Below, one piece after another: positions 22,224 to 31,694 of a stretch of DNA of 64,000 bases. The translations under genes and the position numbers were made by a program. This DNA is from Bacillota bacterium (lineage in GTDB: Bacteria > Bacillota_I > Bacilli_A > RFN20 > CAG-826). The stretch is from positions 86,544-150,543 of the forward strand of contig JAURFC010000001.1 in assembly GCA_030834445.1 (NCBI GenBank). The letters run 5' to 3'. A model generated the notes under the pieces. The model was not told the origin of the DNA, did no database searches, and saw nothing but the letters and a program-made list of their open reading frames with translations. Position 1 is the first letter of the stretch. Each line of letters opens with the position of its first letter.

Positions 22224-23357
22224 ATGGCCAATAAACGCGATTATTATGACGTTTTAGGAGTGAGTAAATCGGCAAGTAAAGACGAGATAAAATCCGCTTA
22301 CCGTAAACTTGCTAAGCAATTTCATCCTGACGTCAATAAGGCCGCGGATGCTGAAACCAAGTTTAAAGAAGTTCAAGAAGCCTATGATGTGCTGTATGAT
22401 GACCAAAAACGCGCAACGTATGACCAATTTGGTCATGCCGCCTTTGATCAACAAGCGGGTGGAAATCCGTTCCAAGGCGGTGGCTTTGGTGGTTTTTCTG
22501 GCTTCCAAGATGTCGATTTAGGCGATATTTTTGGGTCCTTCTTTGGGGGAGGAACACGTCGCGGACGCGCACGCTCTGGACCGCAACGCGGTGCGGATGC
22601 CCAAGTTCGTTACCGCATTCAATTTATGGATGCCATTTTAGGGAAGAAAGCAACACTCCCTATTGAATACGATGAAAGCTGCACCACGTGTGCGGGGTCG
22701 GGTGCGCGCTCAAGTAGTGATGTCGAAACGTGTTCCACCTGTCGTGGTTCAGGACGCCAACGCGTTCGTCAGCGTACGATTTTAGGGATGATGGAAACCG
22801 AAGTTGTCTGTGAAACGTGTAAAGGCAAAGGGAAAACGATTAAAACACCTTGCCAAACGTGCAAAGGCAAAGGCTATAATCACGTGAAAACCACGATCGA
22901 TGTCACCATTCCTGCGGGAATTAATGCCGGACAACAAATTCGTATTCCCAATAAAGGAGAACGCGGCCATGAAGGTGGACAAAATGGAGATTTATATATT
23001 GAAATCGTCATTGAAAAACATCCGCATTTCAAACGCGAAGGCAATGATATTCACATGGAAGTCCCCCTCTCATTCATCGATGCGGCATTAGGAACCTCCC
23101 TTGATGTCCCGACCGTATATGGGGATATTAGTGTGGACGTTCCTGCAGGAACCCAACCCGATAAAATTTTAAAAATCAAAGGCAAAGGGGTGAAAGACCT
23201 CCGCGGCAATGCTCCTGGCGATCATTACATTCATCTTCGACTCGAAACTCCGTCTTCCCTCACGCGTAAGCAAAAAGACTTGCTTGAATCGTTCCGAAAG
23301 GAAGCCGAAGACAAAGATAATCCTTTCAAAAAGTTCAAACGCTTCTTTGGAAATTAA
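22224..23357 (+). CDS. dnaJ: Hsp40 chaperone
   Basis: DYYDVLGVSKSASKDEIKSAYRKLAKQFHPDVN; Gly-rich region; four zinc-finger CxxCxGxG-type repeats. Confidence 0.98.
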   Translation: MANKRDYYDVLGVSKSASKDEIKSAYRKLAKQFHPDVNKAADAETKFKEVQEAYDVLYDDQKRATYDQFGHAAFDQQAGGNPFQGGGFGGFSGFQDVDLGDIFGSFFGGGTRRGRARSGPQRGADAQVRYRIQFMDAILGKKATLPIEYDESCTTCAGSGARSSSDVETCSTCRGSGRQRVRQRTILGMMETEVVCETCKGKGKTIKTPCQTCKGKGYNHVKTTIDVTIPAGINAGQQIRIPNKGERGHEGGQNGDLYIEIVIEKHPHFKREGNDIHMEVPLSFIDAALGTSLDVPTVYGDISVDVPAGTQPDKILKIKGKGVKDLRGNAPGDHYIHLRLETPSSLTRKQKDLLESFRKEAEDKDNPFKKFKRFFGN

Positions 23358-23371
23358 TCTATAATAGAGGC

Positions 23372-23779
23372 ATGCAAAAAACGTGCCAAAAATGTGGAAC
23401 CTTACTGGCAGTCTCTGCGACTGTTTGTCCGGTTTGTCATACGTCCACCTTAGAAAAATTACCTGCTTCCAACGACCATACCGCGACCTATTTCACCGTC
23501 CAAGATAAAATTGAACTCGTTCGCTTAAAGCATCGTCGCCTTGTGGTAATGCTTCACCTCCTTTTTGGCATATTGGGAGTTGGTTTTTTTTATTTAGGTT
23601 ATGTCAAACGAGGTTTGTTGTTAATCGGTTTAAGCGTGATTTTAGCGACACTTGGTTTTTTCTTGCCTTCCTTTCAACTTAGTTTGATGATCGTTGCCGG
23701 GGCCATCCACCTCATCCTGGCTGCTTATTATGGTTTGAATCCGGATGCCCGAGACGAACGTGGAGAACTGTTAGGTTAA
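23372..23779 (+). CDS. Zinc-ribbon plus TM2-like membrane protein
   Basis: CQKCGTLL...CPVCHTS; hydrophobic LLFGILGVGFFYLGYVKRGLLLIGLSVIL. Confidence 0.65.
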   Translation: MQKTCQKCGTLLAVSATVCPVCHTSTLEKLPASNDHTATYFTVQDKIELVRLKHRRLVVMLHLLFGILGVGFFYLGYVKRGLLLIGLSVILATLGFFLPSFQLSLMIVAGAIHLILAAYYGLNPDARDERGELLG

Positions 23780-24489
23780 TGCACCGTTTTTTTGCCGATA
23801 CCAACGGTCAAACGCTCACGCTCTCCGAAGCGGACATACATCACGCCTTGCGCGTATTACGTCTTAAAGTCGGAGAAACGATTGAGCTTGTTCATGATGA
23901 AGTAGTGACCATCATGAAGATTGCTTCACTTCAACCTTTTGTCATCGAACCGCTGGAAACCAAAGAAGAATCACGTGAACTCCCCTTTCACCTCACGTTA
24001 CTTTATGTCGTCCCTAAAGGAGATAAATGGAGTTTTGTCCTGCAAAAAGCCGTAGAAATGGGTGTTCACGAAGTGATTGCCTTACAATCCCATTATTCGG
24101 TGGTGCGGTGGCGCGAGGCGGACATGAAACAAAAGCAAGCCCGACATGATGCGATTATCAAAGAGGCTTCCATGCAAAGTAAACGCTTACGATTAATGAC
24201 GTGTGAACGTCTTTATTCCTTTGACAACGCCATTGCCCTTCCGTTTGATGTTAAATTCATCGCCTCCGAGCATGATCTTGATACCCCGATGAAGGCATCC
24301 GCCTTCCAATTTCAACCCGGTACACGGGTTGCGTTAATGATCGGTTCTGAAGGGGGATTTCACCCCGAAGAAGTGGTAGCTGCCAAGGCAAAAGGGTATC
24401 AACCCCTGACGTTAGGGCCGCGAATTTTAAGGACGGAAACCGCGGTGATAGTCGGTTTATCGTATCTTACCCTCGGAGCGCACGTATGA
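23779..24489 (+). CDS. rsmE: 16S rRNA (uracil(1498)-N(3))-methyltransferase
   Basis: HHALRVLRLKVGE, KGDKWSFVLQKAVEMGV, MIGSEGGFHPEEV, LGPRILRTETA. Confidence 0.94.
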   Translation: MHRFFADTNGQTLTLSEADIHHALRVLRLKVGETIELVHDEVVTIMKIASLQPFVIEPLETKEESRELPFHLTLLYVVPKGDKWSFVLQKAVEMGVHEVIALQSHYSVVRWREADMKQKQARHDAIIKEASMQSKRLRLMTCERLYSFDNAIALPFDVKFIASEHDLDTPMKASAFQFQPGTRVALMIGSEGGFHPEEVVAAKAKGYQPLTLGPRILRTETAVIVGLSYLTLGAHV

Positions 24490-25283
24490 AATTATTTACC
24501 TTACTCAATAAACGAGCCAAGCGCCGTCGACTGGCAAAATCGCCCGAATATACGTTCTTTTTAAAACATCGTGCTATGTTACTATCGATGGATGCTTTTC
24601 GACCTTTTTTCAATTTAGAAGACCCGTTTACCTTAACCCGAGCCAATATTTTATTACGCGGATTACTCAACAAACGAACCATTGATCGTTATTTGGATGA
24701 AATGGGGCAACAATCGCTGCAACAACATGGCCGCATTAAACATCATTGGATTCGCGATGCTTATTTAGATTGGAAAAAACTTCCTTTTGCTTTTCAATGG
24801 GATGAAAAAACGTTTTATTTGCCTTTTTTCAACCAAACGATGAATTACATTTATGCCTATGAACCCGATAAAACCTATGATTATCCTTACAATACGTTGC
24901 GTGATGATCCTTCAACGTCGCTCATCGATGCCTTTGATGCGTATGGGTATGCGTTGTATCAAAGTTCTTTTTCTTGCCTTGTTGATTTAGAAATGGAAGA
25001 TGCAACCTCACGCGCTTTTTATCATCCGGACTATCGCATGATTTTTATTATTAACCGGCAAGGGCGGTTGGATGTGAAGGTAAGTTTGTTTGATCGGAAA
25101 ATGAAACGTCCAAGCTATGCCCATTTAACCGATCGCATTAAACGTTGTTTACCGCATTATTTCTCCTTTTCTCGCGATGCGTTTATTCAAAGCCTTCAAC
25201 AGGAAGGACTCATCTCCGCCTCGCTTTATCAAACGATGAAGGCACAAAAGAATGTTCCCTTCATCCAACACGAAGGCGAATAG
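24486..25283 (+). CDS. Hypothetical protein, 265 aa, no family recognised
   Basis: Long ORF with start coupled to rsmE stop. Confidence 0.7.
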   Translation: MKLFTLLNKRAKRRRLAKSPEYTFFLKHRAMLLSMDAFRPFFNLEDPFTLTRANILLRGLLNKRTIDRYLDEMGQQSLQQHGRIKHHWIRDAYLDWKKLPFAFQWDEKTFYLPFFNQTMNYIYAYEPDKTYDYPYNTLRDDPSTSLIDAFDAYGYALYQSSFSCLVDLEMEDATSRAFYHPDYRMIFIINRQGRLDVKVSLFDRKMKRPSYAHLTDRIKRCLPHYFSFSRDAFIQSLQQEGLISASLYQTMKAQKNVPFIQHEGE

Positions 25284-25292
25284 TGTTTTTGA

Positions 25293-25321
25293 TTGACTAA
25301 CCGCAATTTTCTATCTATAAT
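25293..25321 (+). promoter_or_regulatory. SigA-type promoter of rpmF
   Basis: TTGACT (25293-25298), 17 bp, TATAAT (25316-25321). Confidence 0.8.
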
Positions 25322-25348
25322 TACCAAGGTATTCAAGGAGGTGATTGT

Positions 25349-25588
25349 ATGGCCGTTCCATTTCATCGCACGTCAAAAACTAAAAAAAGAATGCGTCGCT
25401 CGCATTTCAAACTCACGGTGTCAGGCTTAATCACCTGTGCTAACTGTGGACAAACAATTCGTTCGCACCGTGTCTGCCCAAAATGTGGTTTCTATGGCAA
25501 GAAGCAAGTGCTCGTGGTAAATCAACCCGAAGCTGCGCCTGTTGAAGAAGCTCCCAAAAAAGCGAAAAAAGCAAAAGCTGCTCAATAA
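25349..25588 (+). CDS. rpmF: 50S ribosomal protein L32 with Ala/Lys-rich C-terminal tail
   Basis: [28 protein letters not shown]...CPKCG zinc motif; strong SD AAGGAGGTGA. Confidence 0.93.
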   Translation: MAVPFHRTSKTKKRMRRSHFKLTVSGLITCANCGQTIRSHRVCPKCGFYGKKQVLVVNQPEAAPVEEAPKKAKKAKAAQ

Positions 25589-25594
25589 GTATTG

Positions 25595-25620
25595 AAACGC
25601 CCTTCACGGGCGTTTTTCTT
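25595..25620 (+). terminator. Rho-independent terminator after rpmF
   Basis: AAACGCCC-TTCAC-GGGCGTTT followed by T-run. Confidence 0.88.
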
Positions 25621-25630
25621 CGGAGGAATC

Positions 25631-26296
25631 ATGAAAAACTTAGCAACTTATATTGATCATACCTTACTGAAACAAGATGCGTCTGCGAGTGCCATTATCA
25701 CGTTATGTGAGGAAGCAAAAACCCATGGATTTGCGTCCGTGTGTATTCAACCGCATTATGTTCCCCTTGCTGCCAAAGAACTGGAAGGAAGTTCCGTCCT
25801 TGTGTGTACGGTCATTGGTTTTCCCTTAGGACAAAACACCACGGAAATCAAAGTCCAAGAAACGAAGCTTGCGATTGCCCAAGGTGCCCACGAAATTGAC
25901 ATGGTGATTAACTTATCCTGGGTTAAAGCACGAAAGGATGAAGTACTCATCCAAGAAATTGCCGCAATTAAAGCCGCATGTGGATCACGTATTCTCAAAG
26001 TCATTTTAGAAACATCGATGTTATCGCCAGAGGACATCGTCTATGCGTGCAAGATCAGTCAAAAAGCGGGGGCAAACTTTGTCAAAACTTCCACCGGTTT
26101 TGCCAATGGCGGTGCCACCGTGGACGCCGTTCGTCTTATGAAACAAACCGTGGGCGATGCGCTTGAAGTCAAAGCCTCTGGAGGGATTCGCGATTTAGCC
26201 ACGATGAAAGCGATGATTGCCGCGGGGGCGACACGCATTGGAACCTCCAGCGGGATTGCGATTTTAGCGGGACAAAAAGCAAGCGGATCCTACTAA
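25631..26296 (+). CDS. deoC: Deoxyribose-phosphate aldolase
   Basis: YIDHTLLKQDAS, VCTVIGFPLG, VKTSTGFANGGATV, VKASGGIRD; start placed at ATG 25631. Confidence 0.95.
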   Translation: MKNLATYIDHTLLKQDASASAIITLCEEAKTHGFASVCIQPHYVPLAAKELEGSSVLVCTVIGFPLGQNTTEIKVQETKLAIAQGAHEIDMVINLSWVKARKDEVLIQEIAAIKAACGSRILKVILETSMLSPEDIVYACKISQKAGANFVKTSTGFANGGATVDAVRLMKQTVGDALEVKASGGIRDLATMKAMIAAGATRIGTSSGIAILAGQKASGSY

Positions 26297-26305
26297 CGTT
26301 TTTGA

Positions 26306-26334
26306 TTGCAACTCAAGGAAAGGTTGTCTATAAT
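26306..26334 (+). promoter_or_regulatory. SigA-type promoter of rpsU
   Basis: TTGCAA (26306-26311), 17 bp, TATAAT (26329-26334). Confidence 0.78.
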
Positions 26335-26365
26335 AGTTGAGGTTATTGGAAGGAGGTGGAACAAT

Positions 26366-26542
26366 ATGGCAAAAACACCGGTACGTGAAAATGAATCACT
26401 CGATGAAGCAATGCGTCGCTTCAAACGACAAGTGAATAAATCAGGCGTCTTACAAGAAGCCCGTAAACGTGAGTTCTATCTCAAACCAGGACTTAAACGT
26501 AAATTAAAATCCAAAGAAGCAGCGCGTAAAAAATTCAAATAA
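26366..26542 (+). CDS. rpsU: 30S ribosomal protein S21
   Basis: [36 protein letters not shown]; start after AGGAGG at 26366. Confidence 0.95.
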   Translation: MAKTPVRENESLDEAMRRFKRQVNKSGVLQEARKREFYLKPGLKRKLKSKEAARKKFK

Positions 26543-26544
26543 AC

Positions 26545-26572
26545 AAAGGACCTTCGGGTCCTTTTTGTTTTT
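26545..26572 (+). terminator. Rho-independent terminator after rpsU (UUCG tetraloop)
   Basis: AAAGGACC-TTCG-GGTCCTTT then TTGTTTTT. Confidence 0.9.
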
Positions 26573-26591
26573 GGTGTCCTATTGATAAGTA

Positions 26592-27734
26592 ATGTTGAAA
26601 TATACGTTACACCAAACCGAAACGGATACGTGTGGTCGTCTTGTTTTAAATGTGGCATTAGCCTTTGTACATCACCATCCAGGTTATTTATTTCTTAACG
26701 TCACTTTACCGAAGCAGAGCTCGTTTTGGGATTTAGTGGTAGCGGCCAAAACCCATGGGCTAATTTTAAAACCGCAACGATATTATCATTTTCCGACGTT
26801 TCAAAAACTACGCAAACCATTTATTGCCCTCATTCAACCGGATTCCCCACATTATGTCCTCGTTCGTCCTAAACGGCATTCTTTAACAATTTATGATCCG
26901 TACACTGGTGAATCAACAATGTCCCATCGCGCCTTTTGGGAGATTTTCACCCGATATAGTCTTGTCATGGATGCTATGATGCCTGCTGCTCCACCTCCGA
27001 AAATGCCACAAACCCCGTTCTTATCGTGGCCGCTATTTGCACTTTGGGCGAGTGTTTCTTGGCTGTTTGCCATTTTCTTTTGGTGGATCGATCCTTGGAA
27101 AGGTCAATCGCTTTGGATCATCTTATTTTTTAGTGTCCAGTTGCTTTTTTTACTTTACCACGGATATGCTTACCTTCACTTTCAACGGCGAGGGTGGCAG
27201 GTGTATCACACGCTTCTTAACAATGAAAACCAATTCAAACGGTGGCTGTGGTTACTTCAATATCAAGCTTCGCTTCCTTTAAAAAAATATAGCCATGGGG
27301 TGATTCAAGGCGTAATTGTGATTTATCTCGCCTCCCTTTCTTGGTTCTTATTACTTATTTATATCGGTGTCGCTGTTTTATATATCTTACTAGAGTTTTT
27401 TGTGCATCCTCACTTCCTAAAGGCCAATAGGCGCTTAAGTGAACTCGAAAAAAAGATCTCGTATCCGTTGACTCAAGCAACATTTATTCACCTACAACGG
27501 CATGCCTTACGCATCGTGCTTGCCCACGGAATGTATTGGGTCGTCCTTATCGGTTTGATTCTTGGGGCCCTCAACGAGTATCATGCTCTCGCTCCGTTTT
27601 CTCATTTTAGTTCGTGGATCACAGGTCTTTCTGTCTTTTTCACGTTCTTTCACGTTCGCCGTGATTTTCACGCGTATCGCGAAAATCAAACGCGTTATTT
27701 TACCACCCTTGACCAATTCCTTAATTCGAAGTAA
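26592..27734 (+). CDS. Membrane protein with N-terminal C39-peptidase-like domain, no ABC ATPase domain
   Basis: LHQTETDTCGRLVL (Q-x5-C spacing of C39 peptidases), SPHYVLVRPKRHSLTIYDPYTG (His and Asp region), then several hydrophobic helices; ORF ends with no Walker/signature motifs. Confidence 0.75.
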   Translation: MLKYTLHQTETDTCGRLVLNVALAFVHHHPGYLFLNVTLPKQSSFWDLVVAAKTHGLILKPQRYYHFPTFQKLRKPFIALIQPDSPHYVLVRPKRHSLTIYDPYTGESTMSHRAFWEIFTRYSLVMDAMMPAAPPPKMPQTPFLSWPLFALWASVSWLFAIFFWWIDPWKGQSLWIILFFSVQLLFLLYHGYAYLHFQRRGWQVYHTLLNNENQFKRWLWLLQYQASLPLKKYSHGVIQGVIVIYLASLSWFLLLIYIGVAVLYILLEFFVHPHFLKANRRLSELEKKISYPLTQATFIHLQRHALRIVLAHGMYWVVLIGLILGALNEYHALAPFSHFSSWITGLSVFFTFFHVRRDFHAYRENQTRYFTTLDQFLNSK

Positions 27735-27752
27735 CTATGATAGAATAAAGGC

Positions 27753-28202
27753 GTGACCTTAACGCTACAACAACCTAAAAAATTAACGTCGCTTGGTTTA
27801 TCTTCGCTATATGAAACGTTGTTTCAACGCATCATTGATACGTTAAACTTACCATCTCAACTCCATCTTGATGTTTGGATCACCTCAAATGCAACGATGA
27901 AACGGTATAACCAACAATACCGCCATATCGATAAAGCCACGGATGTATTAAGTTTTCCTCAATTTGAAGTGCTTCCTTCGGTGAAAGGAAATGCCCCCCT
28001 TCCCTTAGGACAATTAATTATCAGTTATGAAAAGGCAGCCTATCAAGCAAAAGCATATGGCCACACTCCCATTCGGGAATTTTCCTTTTTATTCGTTCAT
28101 GGTGTGTTACATTGTTTAGGGTATCATCATGATGATCCTACTGCCGAAGCCATCATGTTAAAACTTCAAGATCATATCTTAGGAAAGCGAGTGAACGCAT
28201 GA
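27753..28202 (+). CDS. ybeY: Endoribonuclease / rRNA maturation factor (GTG start)
   Basis: HIDKATDVLSFPQFE, FLFVHGVLHCLGYHHDD (HxxxHxxxxxH). Confidence 0.94.
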   Translation: MTLTLQQPKKLTSLGLSSLYETLFQRIIDTLNLPSQLHLDVWITSNATMKRYNQQYRHIDKATDVLSFPQFEVLPSVKGNAPLPLGQLIISYEKAAYQAKAYGHTPIREFSFLFVHGVLHCLGYHHDDPTAEAIMLKLQDHILGKRVNA

Positions 28203-28609
28203 ATAAAGACGCATTAATTGCCGTCGCGATGAAAGCGGCGACATTAGGCTATACGCCTTACTCCCATTTTCCCGTGGGGGCCGCCATTATCATGAAAGAT
28301 GGTAACGTCATCCAAGGGGCAAACATTGAAAACTCCTCGTATGGTTTAACGGTTTGTGCTGAACGTAACGCATTATTTCGTGCTTACCTTGAAGGCTACC
28401 GTCAGGATGATATCGTTGCCCTGGCCGTGTTTGGCCATACCGATGATCCGATTTCTCCGTGTGGTGCATGCCGACAAGTCATGGCCGAATTAGTCCCCCC
28501 TTCAACCCCCGTGTATTTAGCAAATCGCCATGGTGATTCGCTCACGATGACGGTGAAGGAACTTCTCCCATATGCTTTTGATGGTGCGGTTTTACCGGGA
28601 AAAAAATGA
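28199..28609 (+). CDS. cdd: Cytidine deaminase
   Basis: YTPYSHFPVGAA, ENSSYGLTVCAERNAL, SPCGACRQVMAE. Confidence 0.96.
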   Translation: MNKDALIAVAMKAATLGYTPYSHFPVGAAIIMKDGNVIQGANIENSSYGLTVCAERNALFRAYLEGYRQDDIVALAVFGHTDDPISPCGACRQVMAELVPPSTPVYLANRHGDSLTMTVKELLPYAFDGAVLPGKK

Positions 28610-29478
28610 AAACCGGTTTTGTGACCATTATTGGTCGTCCTAATGCAGGTAAATCTACGTTATTAAATGCCTTAGTGGGTGAAAAAATTTCCATTGTTTC
28701 CGATAAATCACAAACCACGCGCCATCCGATTCAAGGGGTGTATGACGCGGAGGATTGCCAAATTGTTTTTGTCGATACGCCAGGGATTCATAAACCTCAA
28801 GCCCGTTTAGGTGAACGCATGAATGCGCATGCCTTTGGATCGATCGAAGGCGTAGATTTAGTGGTGTTACTCATTGATAGTTCCGTCCCTTTTGGCAAAG
28901 GAGACCACTATATTCTTGAACGAATTAAAACTGAAAAAAATCTTATTTTCGCTTTTAATAAAATCGATTTAGTGACGATTGAAACGATGTCCGCACTGAA
29001 AACGACCTATCAAGCAAGTGTGCCTCATGCGCAGATTCTTGAATTATCCGCTTTAAAAAAGGCACTCCTTCCTGAACTCATTGATGCGATGAAACCGTAT
29101 TTAAACGAAGGGCATCGCTATTTCCCCGTGCAAACGAAAACCAATGTCTCTGAAGCCTTTCGTCTGACCGAATTCATTCGTGAAAAAGTGCTTTATTACA
29201 CCTATGAAGAAATCCCGCATAGTGTCGCTGTAACGATTGATGATATTGAGACAATCGAAGGTGTGAAGACGTTGTATGCATCAATTATTGTGGAAAAAGA
29301 ATCCCAAAAAGGCATATTAATTGGCCAAAAAGGTCAACGTATTCGTTCGATTCGCCTGGCGACCATTAAAGATGTCCAGCGCCATCTCCACCTAACGATT
29401 GCCCTAGAATTGTTTGTCAAAGTCGAAAAGAATTGGCGTAATTCCATTGACCGCTTAAAGGAATTTGGTTTACTTTGA
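28606..29478 (+). CDS. era: Ribosome-biogenesis GTPase Era
   Basis: IIGRPNAGKSTLLNALVGEKISIVSDK, DTPGIHKP, NKIDL, C-terminal KH domain. Confidence 0.97.
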   Translation: MKTGFVTIIGRPNAGKSTLLNALVGEKISIVSDKSQTTRHPIQGVYDAEDCQIVFVDTPGIHKPQARLGERMNAHAFGSIEGVDLVVLLIDSSVPFGKGDHYILERIKTEKNLIFAFNKIDLVTIETMSALKTTYQASVPHAQILELSALKKALLPELIDAMKPYLNEGHRYFPVQTKTNVSEAFRLTEFIREKVLYYTYEEIPHSVAVTIDDIETIEGVKTLYASIIVEKESQKGILIGQKGQRIRSIRLATIKDVQRHLHLTIALELFVKVEKNWRNSIDRLKEFGLL

Positions 29479-30197
29479 ACGAAGCATTTGATGGTTTTAT
29501 TCTCAATGTTTCCCCCTTTAAAGAACGCCAAGCTGCCTTGCTTGTTTTAACCCCACAAGGAAAAACGACCGTCTTTGTCGCCAATAGTCAACCCAAACAG
29601 TCCGCGATGGTTGCGGCAGTAAGTCGGGGGGCCTTTTCGACGTTTTATTTTGGTGACCGAAAAGGAAAACGCGTCTTTCAAGAAGCCCGTTTGAAATTTC
29701 ATCCCTTACAAAAATTAACATCGATTCAAGCTTTAATGGCTTATGAAGTTCTCATCGAGCTGGCGATCAAATATATTGAGGAAGAGGATGCGCCTCGTTA
29801 TTTCAAACCCTATGTTAATGCGGTAGAAACCTTATCGCATCAACCACTTGTCGCCTTAAATGAGTTTTATCGTTTTCTTGTGGAACAAAATGGTATTCCG
29901 TTAACCTTGGATCAATGTGTCCGTTGTCATACGAAAAAAGCGATTTATTCGTTAAGTTTAAAAGAAGGCGGGTTTTTATGTAAGCCGTGTGCAGAAACAT
30001 TACAAGAACCGCATGTCCCGGTGGATCAGTTAACCTTTATCCGTGATTTTTATCGGCATGGACCACGCTTAGGTATTCACGAAACGGCATTATTTCGCTT
30101 ATTAAAAATGCATCATGATCATGCCTTATTTTCCTTTAATATCCCCTTAATAAGCTTTCAAAACTTTCTCACATTATTTCACGATATACACTTATAG
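29475..30197 (+). CDS. recO: DNA repair protein (TTG start)
   Basis: N-terminal OB-like region; CVRCHTKKAIYSLSLKEGGFLCKPC zinc site; position between era and glyQS. Confidence 0.88.
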   Translation: MNEAFDGFILNVSPFKERQAALLVLTPQGKTTVFVANSQPKQSAMVAAVSRGAFSTFYFGDRKGKRVFQEARLKFHPLQKLTSIQALMAYEVLIELAIKYIEEEDAPRYFKPYVNAVETLSHQPLVALNEFYRFLVEQNGIPLTLDQCVRCHTKKAIYSLSLKEGGFLCKPCAETLQEPHVPVDQLTFIRDFYRHGPRLGIHETALFRLLKMHHDHALFSFNIPLISFQNFLTLFHDIHL

Positions 30198-30258
30198 TGG
30201 GTTGACACGATAGTCGGTAAGCCCCATAATAACCCTTGCTGTATCAGCGAGGTATTCT

Positions 30259-31629
30259 ATGAAAAAACATTCGTTTGACACGTTAGTAACGCATCTTATC
30301 AGCACGGGTTTTGTCTATCAAGGTTCAGAAATTTATGGCGGGTTATCCAATACCTGGGATTATGGTCCATTGGGTGTCGAACTCATTAACAATTTAAAAC
30401 GGACATGGTGGAAACGCTTTGTCCAAGAATCGCCTACGAATGTAGGAATTGATTCCGCAATCTTAATGAATCCCAAAGTATGGGAAGCAACCGGACACGT
30501 CGCTACGTTTAACGATCCTTTAATTGACTGCAAAGTGTGTAAGGCGCGTCATCGTGCTGATCAACTCATTCAACAAGCCTTTCCTGATCGTGATCTTGCC
30601 GGCATCGATCCTACCACCTTTGGAAACATCATTCGAGAAGAACGCGTGGCGTGTTCGAAATGTGGATCGCATGATTTTACCGACATTCGCCAATTCAATA
30701 TGATGTTTAAAACCCATATTGGGGTCGTTGAAGATTCGAAATCCGCGGTTTATTTACGACCCGAAACTGCTCAAGGGGTCTTTGTTAATTTTAAAAATAT
30801 TGCGAGAACAACACGCAAAAAAGTCCCTTTTGGCGTCGCCAGTGTTGGGAAAGCCTTCCGCAACGAAATCACACCCGGAAACTTTACGTTCCGTACGCGT
30901 GAATTTAGTCAGTTAGAGCTTGAATTCTTTTGCAAACCCGGAACCGAAGCAACGTGGTATTCGTATTGGCAAGAACAATGTCTTGCTTACTTAAGTTCCT
31001 TAAACATTCAAAAAGATCATTTACGTCTTCGTGAACATGATGCAAAAGAACTTGCCTTTTATTCAAAGGGAACCTCGGACATTGAATACGCATTCCCCTT
31101 TGGTTGGGGTGAGCTATGGGGTATTGCCTCTCGTACCGATTACGATTTAACGCAACATATGACAATGAGTAAAGAGGATTTATCGTATTTAGATCCAGAA
31201 ACCAATGAAAAATACATTCCTTATGTGATTGAACCATCGTTAGGTTTAGATCGTCTTGCGTTAACCGTGCTTAATGATGCGTTTGAGGAAGAAGTACTTG
31301 AAAAAGATACTCGTCTCGTCTTAAAATTGCATCCCGCGATTGCCCCTTATAAAATTGCCATCCTTCCTTTATCCAAACAATTAGGTGAAAAAGCCCAGGA
31401 AGTAATGACCATCTTAAACAAACACTTTATGGTCACCTACGATGAATCGGGAAGTATTGGTAAACGGTATCGCCGTCAAGATATGATTGGAACACCGTAT
31501 TGTGTAACCATAGATTTTGAGACATCCACCGATCAAACAGTGACAATTCGTGACCGTGATTCGATGAAACAGCTACGAATGCCAATCGACGACTTAATTC
31601 GTTATTTTCAAGTTAAAGTATTTTATTAG
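30259..31629 (+). CDS. glyS: Glycyl-tRNA synthetase (dimeric type)
   Basis: [57 protein letters not shown]. Confidence 0.96.
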   Translation: MKKHSFDTLVTHLISTGFVYQGSEIYGGLSNTWDYGPLGVELINNLKRTWWKRFVQESPTNVGIDSAILMNPKVWEATGHVATFNDPLIDCKVCKARHRADQLIQQAFPDRDLAGIDPTTFGNIIREERVACSKCGSHDFTDIRQFNMMFKTHIGVVEDSKSAVYLRPETAQGVFVNFKNIARTTRKKVPFGVASVGKAFRNEITPGNFTFRTREFSQLELEFFCKPGTEATWYSYWQEQCLAYLSSLNIQKDHLRLREHDAKELAFYSKGTSDIEYAFPFGWGELWGIASRTDYDLTQHMTMSKEDLSYLDPETNEKYIPYVIEPSLGLDRLALTVLNDAFEEEVLEKDTRLVLKLHPAIAPYKIAILPLSKQLGEKAQEVMTILNKHFMVTYDESGSIGKRYRRQDMIGTPYCVTIDFETSTDQTVTIRDRDSMKQLRMPIDDLIRYFQVKVFY

Positions 31630-31694
31630 CATTTAGTTAGTTGTTATTTAGTAGTTTATTATAATCTATCCATTTGTTTCAGAAAGGAGGCTCT

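Noticed and set aside
30198-30258. Possible T-box leader before glycyl-tRNA synthetase
   Set aside because: Only about 60 nt between recO and glyS, with no specifier/antiterminator structure; a simple promoter explains it.
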